From NCBI GenBank assembly GCA_003243865.1, contig QHBQ01000299.1, positions 1-8,826 of the forward strand: DNA of 8,826 nt, written 5' to 3'. This DNA comes from Candidatus Chloroheliales bacterium. GTDB taxonomy: Bacteria > Chloroflexota > Chloroflexia > QHBQ01. Shown piece after piece: positions 1 through 6,900 of the stretch (position 1 is the first letter of the stretch; every line of letters begins with the position of its first letter). The translations under genes were made by a program, and so were the position numbers. The notes beneath the pieces were generated by a model. It was not told where the DNA came from, made no database searches, and saw nothing but the letters and a program-made list of their open reading frames with translations.

Positions 1-242
1 TGATTTTCTAAACATGCTCTAAGGCGGGCAAGATTGCCCTGATTAGGTATACGATGGATAGCGATACTCTAACCGTATGCTATGACGCTAATTGTGCCAA
101 CGCTAAAGCCTCAACCAGGCTCGCGAACAATGAGTCGCTCATCACTATGCTACGCAACGCTGGCGTACCCCCTGACAAGATGCCCACAATCCAAGTCAGC
201 CCGCCTAGCCCCTGGCCCTCGCCAACTATGAATCGTGCATAA
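1..242 (+). pseudogene. Decayed FtsH extracellular-domain (FtsH_ext) fragment
   Basis: The reading frame ending at the TAA at 240-242 matches the extracytoplasmic domain of the full FtsH downstream. Both share VCYD, a following Cys, ESL, LRN, a GVP..DK stretch, IQV and SPW in the same order. An ORF of 62 codons can be opened at the ATG at 54, but homology continues upstream of it without a start (KAGKI... from about 21). It then hits an in-frame TAA at 9-11. If the frame is shifted by one base at about position 20, the sequence reads DFLNML, which is FtsH_ext-like, so a frameshift is likely. There is no convincing Shine-Dalgarno before the ATG at 54. The similarity ends just after SPW, where FtsH enters its second membrane segment, and neither AAA nor protease parts are present. 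The true 5' end lies outside the window. It could still be a short expressed peptide, but a remnant is more likely. Confidence 0.6.
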
Positions 243-262
243 TAAGATCATCGGGTGCTAAG

Positions 263-574
263 ATGCGGCACATATCACCAAGACGAACACGGCCCGGTAG
301 CATCGCTCTGCTTCTAGCGTTGACCTTCGCCGCTGCTAGCGCTGAATACCACCGCGATTACATACCAATCAGCCAGATGGTCGCCGATGCGAGGGAAGGC
401 AAGGTTGCGCGGTTGATATTCGAGGCTGACAGCGATGCCGTCGGTGTCTGCTACGACCAGCGTTGCCTCAACGAGAAGGTTACGATGTCTTGGGGTGGCT
501 CACTCCGTGGGTATATGTCCGTAGCTGGCGTGACAGAAGAACATATGCCCAGGATTGAATTTTCAAGCCGATAA
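263..574 (+). CDS. Exported stand-alone FtsH_ext-domain protein
   Basis: A 103-residue protein. Residues 1-12 are basic (R2, R7, R8, R10), 13-25 are hydrophobic, and A25-S26-A27 is a good signal peptidase I site before E28. Residues 30-100 align with the extracytoplasmic domain of the FtsH encoded downstream: IPISQ, ADA.EGK, DSD, VCYD with a second Cys (CX4C), then SL..Y, GV and P.I in order. It stops where FtsH would start its second membrane segment, so it has no ATPase or protease domain. The mature product should be a small soluble extracytoplasmic domain, or a single-span anchored one if the signal is not cleaved. The start is the ATG at 263 with a weak GGGTG (253-257) upstream. It lies 20 nt after the preceding FtsH_ext fragment. 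The ORF is intact and the Cys pair is kept, which argues for selection, but expression is not shown. A decoy for, or modulator of, the FtsH dome is inference only. Confidence 0.72.
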   Translation: MRHISPRRTRPGSIALLLALTFAAASAEYHRDYIPISQMVADAREGKVARLIFEADSDAVGVCYDQRCLNEKVTMSWGGSLRGYMSVAGVTEEHMPRIEFSSR

Positions 575-756
575 TCTTTGGCCACAAACGTTAATGTTTG
601 TTTAACGAACCATCCGTCCCCATTGTTCGTATTACTATCAGGCGGTTCGGCGTATGTAAGGGCTGGTGGCATCCACCCATGCAAGGTAGGGGTGGGTTGC
701 ACTCGCCCTGGCTGAGTTAGAGTCGGGTTAGAGTAACCCGCCAACCGCACATATAA
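575..756. other. Intergenic region upstream of the ftsH promoter
   Basis: No believable gene is seen here. It contains several short inverted repeats: CGTTAA at 589-594 with TTAACG at 602-607, GGTGG at 665-669 with CCACC at 673-677 (3-nt loop), and CGGGTT at 724-729 with AACCCG at 735-740. TTAGAGT occurs twice in direct orientation, 11 bp apart (717-723 and 728-734), just upstream of the promoter. None is followed by a T-run, so none is a clear terminator. The direct repeat could be an activator or repressor site, but this is only a possibility. Confidence 0.4.
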
Positions 757-794
757 ATACCTGCTTCTTTGACAGGGCAAGGTAAAGCAGGTAT
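757..794. promoter_or_regulatory. 10-bp inverted repeat bracketing the ftsH -35, operator candidate
   Basis: ATACCTGCTT at 757-766 is the exact reverse complement of AAGCAGGTAT at 785-794, with an 18-nt gap. The left arm ends two bases before the -35 hexamer, and the right arm covers the first half of the -10. A protein bound to both arms would occlude RNA polymerase, so a repressor operator is the natural reading. It is not the CIRCE heat-shock element (TTAGCACTC-N9-GAGTGCTAA). The binding protein is unknown. Confidence 0.6.
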
Positions 795-797
795 AAT
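769..797 (+). promoter_or_regulatory. Perfect-consensus sigma70-type promoter of ftsH
   Basis: TTGACA at 769-774 and TATAAT at 792-797 are separated by exactly 17 nt, the ideal spacing for a housekeeping sigma factor. Transcription should start at about 803-805, giving a leader of about 200 nt before the ftsH start codon. It lies between the FtsH_ext satellite copies and ftsH, so ftsH can be transcribed independently of them. Confidence 0.85.
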
Positions 798-803
798 AGA
801 GCG

Positions 804-1001
804 TAGCATACCCTCGTTATAGCAAGAGGGGTCATCGCGTTATTTGCCCCGTCGCTGCAATTTCCTGCCCGATGAGTCGCTTCCGCAGCCGACTACTTTT
901 TAACTGGCCTGGTGCCAGTGGCTACTGACTACCCTGTCGCGCCAATGCGCTCTCATCAGTAGCCCATAACCCGTTCCACCCACACTGGAGGTTTGAAAAT
1001 A
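804..1001 (+). promoter_or_regulatory. Structured 5' leader of ftsH mRNA
   Basis: About 200 nt of untranslated leader with several possible hairpins: CCCTC 811-815 with GAGGG 826-830; AGTCG 875-879 with CGACT 890-894, followed by a run of T; ACTGGC 903-908 with GCCAGT 914-919; and, abutting it, a perfect 9-bp stem GGCTACTGA 920-928 with TCAGTAGCC 956-964. The last stem has an inner GCGC stem (939-942 with 947-950) in its loop. The final hairpin ends 22 nt before the Shine-Dalgarno. A competing fold, CAGT 916-919 with ACTG 924-927, would break both of the last two stems. I recognise no known riboswitch class. Post-transcriptional control of ftsH is inferred from the length and folding only. 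Confidence 0.5.
987..991 (+). promoter_or_regulatory. Shine-Dalgarno that fixes the ftsH start
   Basis: GGAGG at 987-991 sits 10 nt before the ATG at 1002. The in-frame TTG at 993 would leave only one base after the Shine-Dalgarno, so it cannot be the start. Confidence 0.85.
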
Positions 1002-2975
1002 ATGGGTGACAATAAACTAGTCAAGAACAGCTTGCTCTATGTCCTTATCCTGGTTGTGCTGCTGGCGGTTGCTTTTACCTTCCTGGGTAAGAGCGATGCT
1101 CAAAACATCCCTATCAGCCAGGTAATTGCTGACGCGAAGGAGGGCAAGATCTCGCAGATTATCTACAGCCAGGATAGCGACAACATCAAGGTCTGTTACG
1201 ACAAGGTTAACACTTGCAACGACTACAAGACCTCGACCAAAGAGTCCGGCACCGAGTCGCTTGCTACCTACCTGCGTAATAATGGCGTACCCCAGGATAA
1301 GCTACCCATCATTCAAGTGCAGCCAACTAGCCCCTGGGCCGGGCTGCTCAGTACCCTCACCTTCATCATCCCGATGGGCATCCTCATCCTGATATTTTTC
1401 TTCATGATGCGCCAGGCGCAGGGCAGCAACAACCAGGCCCTCAGCTTCGGCAAGAGCCGCGCCCGAATGTTCATGGGCAACAAGCCGAGCATCACTTTCG
1501 CCGATGTCGCGGGTGTGGAAGAGGCCAAGCAGGAACTGGCCGAGGTGGTGGAGTTCCTCAAGTATCCCGACAAGTTTGCCGCGCTCGGCGCGCGCATCCC
1601 GCGCGGCGTGCTGCTGGTTGGCCCTCCCGGCACCGGCAAGACGATGCTGAGTAAGGCAGTCGCCGGTGAGGCGGGGGTGCCGTTCTTCAGCATCAGCGGC
1701 TCGGAGTTCGTCGAGATGTTCGTCGGCGTTGGCGCCAGCCGCGTGCGCGACCTGTTCGACCAGGCCAAGCGCAACGCCCCCTGCATTGTGTTCGTGGACG
1801 AGATTGACGCAGTCGGTCGGCAGCGCGGCGCGGGCCTGGGCGGTTCGCACGATGAGCGCGAACAGACCCTCAACCAAATCCTGGTCGAAATGGATGGCTT
1901 CGACACCTCTACCAACGTGATCGTCATCGCCGCCACCAATCGCCCCGACGTGCTTGACCCCGCCCTGCTCCGCCCCGGCCGCTTCGACCGCCAGGTGGTG
2001 CTGGACCGCCCCGACATCAAGGGCCGCCAGGCGATCCTCGAAGTACACGCCCGAGGCAAGCCGCTGGAGAAGACCGTCAGCCTCGAGGTGCTTGCCAAGC
2101 AGACGCCAGGCTTCAGCGGTGCCGACCTGGAGAACCTGGTCAACGAGGCAGCCATTCTATCCGCCCGCCGCAACCGCAAGACGGTCAGCATGAACGAGCT
2201 TGAGGAGGCGATTGACCGCGTCATCGCTGGCCCGGAGCGCAAGAGCCGCGTGATCAGTGACCGCGAGAAGGCAATCACCGCATACCACGAACTGGGCCAC
2301 GCTATCGTGGCGCGGATGCTGCCCAACGTTGACCCGGTTCACAAGATCAGCATCATCTCGCGCGGAATGATGGGTGGCTACACCCGCGTGTTGCCCAGCG
2401 AAGAGCATTACACCATGACCAAGAGCCAGTTCGAGGACAACATCGCCTTCGCAATGGGTGGCCACGTTGCCGAGGAGATTATCTTCAACGAAATCACCAC
2501 CGGCCCCAGCAACGACATCGAGAAGGCTACCGGTATGGCCCGCCGCATGGTGACGGAGTACGGGATGAGCAAGAAGCTCGGCCCAGTCGCCTTCGGCAAG
2601 AAGGAAGAGATGGTCTTCCTCGGGCGCAGCATCAGCGAGGAGCGCAACTACTCCGACGAGATTGCCTACGAGATTGACAAGGAAGTGCGCCGCATCATTG
2701 ATGAGGCATACGACCGCGCCAAGGGCATCCTTACCCAGCACAAGGACAAGCTAATCGGCATTGCCCAGGTGCTAATCGAGAAGGAGACGCTGGAGGAGGA
2801 GGAGTTCGAGGCGCTGTTCGAGGGCATCCCGCGACCAACCCCCACCTTCACCATGCCGCCGCGCCCCGACCAGAGCAAGGGTGGTACCGCCCGCCCGGCC
2901 CAGCCTGCGCCGCTGCCCAACCTGCAACCTGCGCCTGGCCTGGCTACTCGCGGCTACGATAATAACCCTAGCTAA
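1002..2975 (+). CDS. ftsH: ATP-dependent zinc metalloprotease FtsH
   Basis: This is the membrane-bound AAA+ protease that extracts and degrades misassembled membrane proteins and short-lived cytosolic proteins as a hexamer. The protein has 657 residues from the ATG at 1002, the usual family length. It has TM1 at about 10-28, an extracytoplasmic FtsH_ext domain at about 35-112, and TM2 at about 115-137. The AAA domain follows, with Walker A GPPGTGKT 207-214, pore-loop FVG at 240-242, Walker B IVFVDEID 262-269, and the second region of homology 312-330 with the RPGRFDR arginines. The M41 protease domain has zinc motif HELGH 429-433 (most FtsH have HEAGH; HExxH is intact) and the probable third ligand D505 in SNDI. 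A Pro-rich tail covers about 610-645. The ext domain has a Cys pair, C65 and C72, shared with the two satellite copies upstream. The gene is monocistronic: it has its own promoter and leader before it and a strong terminator after it. Confidence 0.98.
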   Translation: MGDNKLVKNSLLYVLILVVLLAVAFTFLGKSDAQNIPISQVIADAKEGKISQIIYSQDSDNIKVCYDKVNTCNDYKTSTKESGTESLATYLRNNGVPQDKLPIIQVQPTSPWAGLLSTLTFIIPMGILILIFFFMMRQAQGSNNQALSFGKSRARMFMGNKPSITFADVAGVEEAKQELAEVVEFLKYPDKFAALGARIPRGVLLVGPPGTGKTMLSKAVAGEAGVPFFSISGSEFVEMFVGVGASRVRDLFDQAKRNAPCIVFVDEIDAVGRQRGAGLGGSHDEREQTLNQILVEMDGFDTSTNVIVIAATNRPDVLDPALLRPGRFDRQVVLDRPDIKGRQAILEVHARGKPLEKTVSLEVLAKQTPGFSGADLENLVNEAAILSARRNRKTVSMNELEEAIDRVIAGPERKSRVISDREKAITAYHELGHAIVARMLPNVDPVHKISIISRGMMGGYTRVLPSEEHYTMTKSQFEDNIAFAMGGHVAEEIIFNEITTGPSNDIEKATGMARRMVTEYGMSKKLGPVAFGKKEEMVFLGRSISEERNYSDEIAYEIDKEVRRIIDEAYDRAKGILTQHKDKLIGIAQVLIEKETLEEEEFEALFEGIPRPTPTFTMPPRPDQSKGGTARPAQPAPLPNLQPAPGLATRGYDNNPS

Positions 2976-2989
2976 CCGACCCAAGTACT

Positions 2990-3024
2990 AACACCCCATG
3001 CGTAGTCACGCATGGGGTGTTTTT
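2990..3024 (+). terminator. Intrinsic terminator of ftsH
   Basis: A perfect 14-bp stem (2990-3003 with 3008-3021) closes a 4-nt AGTC loop and runs into TTTT at 3021-3024. It starts 14 nt after the ftsH stop codon. It separates ftsH transcriptionally from the DUF3800 gene. Confidence 0.96.
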
Positions 3025-3073
3025 GTGCTAAAATCAATGCTGATAATAAACAACTAACCGGGAGCGATAATAA

Positions 3074-3835
3074 GTGAACCTTCGACCCGTCTATAGGATG
3101 TACATTGATGAAGTAGGCAATCCTGGCCTAGGCCAATCGAACCACCCTAATAACCAGTTTCTTAGCCTCACTGGGTTGATAACAGAGCTAGACAATGTGC
3201 CTGCAATCCAGAACCAGATGGATACACTGAAGATGAACTATTTTGGCTCCAGCAACGTGATATTTCATCGTAACGATATAGAACGTGGCAACGGGGTGTT
3301 CCTGCCATTGCTCAACCAGCAAATAAGGCAGAGTTTTAATCATGAACTTGAAGGACTGCTAGCCTCATGGAATTTCACCCTTGTAACAGTTTGCATGGAC
3401 AAAGTGAGCTTCTGGTAGAAGCTCCAAGTTCGTACCTTTGAGCCGTACTATACATGCATGGCTTACCTCTTGGAGCAATATGTACGTTTCCTTGAGGAAA
3501 GGCAAAGTCAGGGTGACGTCATGTTTGAATCTAGAGGTAAATCCGAGGACATAAGATTGGAGCGCGAGTCCCTTCGATTGGGGCGAACAGGTATCAACGG
3601 TAAGCAGCTTCACTCTGTGCTTACCAGTAAGCATCTAAAGATAAGGCTAAAGGCTAGCAACGAGGCTGGGTTGCAGATCGTTGACTTGGTTGCCTATCCT
3701 AGTCAGCAACAGATTCTCCAAGAATATGGTCGCCCCACTCAAATCACTGGCTTTGCTTCTGGCATTATCAAAGTGCTACAAGGCAAATATTACCAAGGTG
3801 CAGGTAAGGCAAATGGAAAGATTTTTCTGCAATAA
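3074..3835 (+). pseudogene. DUF3800-family protein interrupted by an in-frame amber codon
   Basis: Two ORFs in the same frame, 3074-3415 and 3419-3835, are separated only by TAG at 3416-3418. Read through, they give one protein of about 253 residues with the DUF3800 pattern: YIDEVGNPG near the N-terminus (the YIDESGxxG motif), FHRNDI in the middle, VCMDK before the stop, and GLQIVDLVAYP near the C-terminus. The amber falls after MDKVSFW, and the frame stays open for 138 codons beyond it. A recent nonsense mutation or a sequencing error therefore fits better than old decay. The start is GTG 3074 with GGGAG 9 nt upstream; ATG 3098 is an alternative. The DUF3800 function is not firmly known, and the acidic and His motifs suggest a nuclease-like fold. 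The gene is AT-richer than ftsH and smc and sits alone between terminators, consistent with horizontal acquisition. No clear promoter is seen upstream. Confidence 0.8.
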
Positions 3836-3859
3836 AAAAAGGGACCCGTAAAGGATCCC
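3834..3859 (-). terminator. Minus-strand intrinsic terminator of the small RNA
   Basis: Read on the minus strand, GGGATCC (3859-3853), loop TTTAC, and GGGTCCC (3847-3841) form seven pairs including one G-U wobble. Seven T follow at 3840-3834. The plus strand has an A-C mismatch in the stem and no T-run after it, so the signal works only on the minus strand. Confidence 0.8.
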
Positions 3860-3902
3860 CACGCTGGCTATTCAGCCAACCCCCTCCAAGAAGTATTGGA
3901 TT
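3834..3902 (-). ncRNA. Predicted small non-coding RNA of about 69 nt, undescribed
   Basis: On the minus strand a perfect-consensus promoter (3937-3909) is followed about 70 nt later by an intrinsic terminator (3859-3834). The predicted RNA starts at about A3902 and folds as three hairpins. Hairpin 1 is UCCAA 3900-3896 with UUGGA 3889-3885. Hairpin 2 is GUUGGCU 3880-3874 with AGCCAGC 3869-3863 and a GAAU loop. Hairpin 3 is the terminator. Hairpins 2 and 3 each contain one pair that is G-U on the minus strand but would be an A-C mismatch on the plus strand, so the fold fits only a minus-strand transcript. GGGG (3884-3881) is left unpaired between hairpins 1 and 2. There is no ATG, and no ORF of useful length fits. 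It is convergent with the DUF3800 gene, its U-tract overlapping that stop codon, and divergent from smc. It matches no RNA family I recognise, and its target is unknown. Confidence 0.65.
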
Positions 3903-3908
3903 GATTGT

Positions 3909-3937
3909 ATTATACCTTATGCAAGGCGGACTGTCAA
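3909..3937 (-). promoter_or_regulatory. Perfect-consensus promoter of the small RNA
   Basis: On the minus strand, TTGACA lies at 3937-3932 and TATAAT at 3914-3909, with a 17-nt spacer. This is the same ideal arrangement as the ftsH promoter. The start of transcription is expected at about A3902. It points away from smc, and no protein gene lies downstream on this strand. Confidence 0.8.
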
Positions 3938-3942
3938 GTCCG
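3927..3942. promoter_or_regulatory. Palindrome over the small-RNA -35, 23 bp before smc
   Basis: CGGACT at 3927-3932 and AGTCCG at 3937-3942 form a perfect 6-bp inverted repeat around GTCA. The minus-strand -35 hexamer (3932-3937) lies at its centre. A protein bound here could control the small RNA and, from the other side, smc. In an smc mRNA starting upstream it could instead be a leader hairpin. No clear plus-strand promoter for smc is visible. Confidence 0.45.
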
Positions 3943-3964
3943 ATGAAGATAATAGGCTAAAAGA

Positions 3965-6900
3965 ATGTACCTCAAGAAACTGCAACTGCAAGGCTTCAAG
4001 ACCTTTGCCCAGAAGACCGACTTCATCTTCGATGGCAGTATCACCGCGATCGTCGGACCGAATGGTAGCGGCAAGAGCAACGTTGCCGATGGGCTGCGCT
4101 GGGCGCTGGGCGAACAGTCTTACCTGGCGCTGCGCGGCAAGCGCACTGAGGACATCATCTTCTCCGGCTCCAGCAAGCGCCAGCCGGTTGGCATGGCCGA
4201 GGTCAGCCTCACGATTGACAACTCTAGCGGGGCGCTACCGATCGAGTTCAACGAGGTAGTGATCACCCGCCGCGCCTACCGTGATGGCAACAACGAGTAC
4301 TACGTCAATCGCAGTCGAGTGCGGCTGCGCGATGTGGCCGAACTGACCGCCAACCTCAACCACGCCTACACCATCATCAATCAGGGGCTGGTGGATGTCG
4401 CCCTCAGCCAGCGCCCGGAGGAGCGCCGCGCCCTGTTTGAAGCGGCGGCGGGCATTGCTCACTTCTACAGCCAGAAGGAGCAGACCGAACTGCGCCTGCA
4501 CCAGACCGAGGATAACGCGGTGCGGCTCAACGACATCGCCACTGAACTCGAACCGCGCCTGCGCCAGTTGGAGCGACAGGCCAAACTCGCCCGCGACGCC
4601 CGCCGCATCACTGACGAGCTTAATGCCCGCCTGCTAGCCTGGTACAGCGTGTGCTATGCCGCCGCCCGCGCTGCCGTTGCCGAGGCGGAGGCGGCGGTCA
4701 ACCGGCTGCAATCGGGGGTGGATATCGCCACTGCCACTGTCGAAGCCGCTCGTCAGGATGAGGCTACCGCCCGCGCTGCAGTGCAAGCCGCTCGTCAGGA
4801 GCTTGAGCGGTCCACCGGCGAACGCAACGCCGCCGCCCGTCGCCGCGAGGAGCTTGAGCGCATCACTGCCGCCGCTGCTGCCAACCTGGCCGCGCTGCTG
4901 CGCCAGAGTGAGGAGCAGAGCGCCGCGATTGCCGATGATGAGTGGCTGATCCAGCAGCGGGGCAAAGCAGTCGTCACCGCCAAGGCCGAGCTAGCCGCCA
5001 CCGAGCAGCGCCTTGCCAGCCTACGGGCCGAACTGACCGCCACCGAGAGCGAGAGTCGCGCGGCAGACGCTGCCTTCGTCGCGCTGGAGCAACAGCTAAA
5101 CGCCGCCAGCCGTGCCCACACCAACGCCAGCGCCGCCTTTGCCGCCGCCGAGCGGGCTGCCGCCGATGCTAACCATGCGCTGGCCCGCGCCCACCAGCAG
5201 GTTGTCACCGCCACCAATGCGCTGCCGCCACTTGAGCAACGGGTTGCCGAAGCAGAGCGAACGCTACTTGCCGCGCAGAGCGCCTCCGATAAGGCTAGCG
5301 CCGCGCTGGACAAAGCCCGCGCCCGCCTCACCGCGCGCGAACAGGACCTGGCCGCCACCATCGAGCAGCAGCGGGCCGCCGACGCTGCACTGGTGCCGCT
5401 CCACGCCAGCGAACAGCGGCTGATCGCCCGCAGTGAAGCGCTGGAGCGGCTCACTGAGTCCGGCGCGGGCCTGTACAGCGGCGTTCACGCCGCCCTTGAC
5501 GCGAGTAGCGGCAAGCGTAAGATCCTCAGCGGCATTGTCGGCACGGTTGCCAGCCTGATACATACCCCCACAGAACTAGAAACCGCCATCGAAATCGCAC
5601 TCGGCGGCCACCTGCAAGACATCGTGGTGGACAGCTTTGCCGCCGCAGAAGCGGCGATCGCCTACCTCAAGGCGGCGAAGGCGGGCCGCGCCACCTTCCT
5701 GCCGCTCGATACCATCCGCCCTGCACGCAAGCTGAACCCACCCGCCGCTAAAGGGGTGGTAGGCGTGGCCGCCGACCTGGTTAGCTATGAACCCAAGCTC
5801 TCCGCTGTTGCTGCGATGCTGCTGGGCCGCCACCTGGTGGTGGATAGCCTGCCCACCGCCCGCGCCCTGCTCGACAAGCGCGACGAAGCCTGGACCTTCG
5901 TCACGGTCGAGGGTGAACTGGTGCGGCCCGGTGGGGCGGTCACTGGCGGGGGGGGGCAGGGCAAGGCCGATAGTGGCCTGTTCGCCCGCGAACGTGAGCG
6001 CCGTGAACTACCCGCTCAGTTGGCCGCAATCCGCGCCGAAGTCGCTGCTGCCACTGCCACGCAGAGCCGCGCCGCTACTGCGATCAACGCCGCCACCGCT
6101 GCCCGCAACGATGCCCAAGCCGCGCTCAACGCCGCCATCGCCACGCAGAGCAAGGCGCAAGCAAACGTCACCACCGCCAGCGCCGCACTGGAGCGCGAAC
6201 GGCGTGAGCTGGAATACGCCCGCGCCGCCGTGCAGCAGGCTCAGGCGGCTGCCGCCGCTGCCGAGGCGACTATCCCCACCCGCGCCGCAGAAGTGGAGCG
6301 CAGCCGTGTCGCCATGCAGCAGGCCGCTGCCGACCTCGAAGCCACCAGCCAGACGGTGCAGCGCGAACGAGACGCCCGCGCCGCCCAGCTTGCCGCACTC
6401 GCCCAGTTGCGCGCCAACCTCCACGCCGGGGAGGATGAACTGCGCCGCCACCGCGCCGCGCTCATTGCCGCCAACGCTGAGTGCGATGCTGCCACCCGCA
6501 CCCTCGCCGCCCGCCGCATTCGCCTTGCCCAGTTGCAAGCCGCCACCGACGCCGCCGAGTCGGAGCGAACCGGCGCGGTTGCCAACCTCGCCGAACTAAA
6601 TACCCGCCTCGCCGACCTCGAAGCCAGCCTCCAACCGCTGCATGACGCACTGACCGCTGCCGAGCAGGCCGCCGATGTTGCCGCCGCCGCGATTGCCGCC
6701 CGCCAGTCGGGGTTCTTTGAGGTGCAGCAGCAGCAGTCCCGCGCCCGCCTTGCGCTTGAACGCGCCCACCTCGAAGCTGGCGATGTGCTGCTCCGCGCCC
6801 GCGCCGAGCTTGGTGAGGATGTTGCCCTTGATGACCATCCCTCGGCTAATCTCGATGAGAGCCGCATCCAGGACGAAATCAGTGCGCTGCGTACCCGCCT

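Noticed and set aside
451..780. 109-codon minus-strand ORF over the ftsH promoter region
   Set aside because: It overlaps the intact FtsH_ext ORF and the promoter, has no Shine-Dalgarno and no recognisable domain.
872..928. 18-codon upstream ORF in the ftsH leader (ATG 872, TGA 926-928)
   Set aside because: There is no Shine-Dalgarno. The stop falls in the left arm of the 9-bp stem, which is suggestive, but nothing else supports a leader peptide.
993..1001. TTG codon as start of ftsH, nine bases upstream
   Set aside because: It begins one base after the GGAGG Shine-Dalgarno. The ATG at 1002 has a correct 10-nt spacing.
1302..2326. Long minus-strand ORFs of 248 and 337 codons inside ftsH
   Set aside because: They are antisense shadows of a GC-rich gene. 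Their translations are low-complexity Arg/Ser/Ala or His/Ala-rich and resemble no protein.
3029..3047. TAAAAT and GATAAT as -10 of the DUF3800 gene
   Set aside because: No -35 lies at a proper distance, and the expected place falls in the ftsH terminator.
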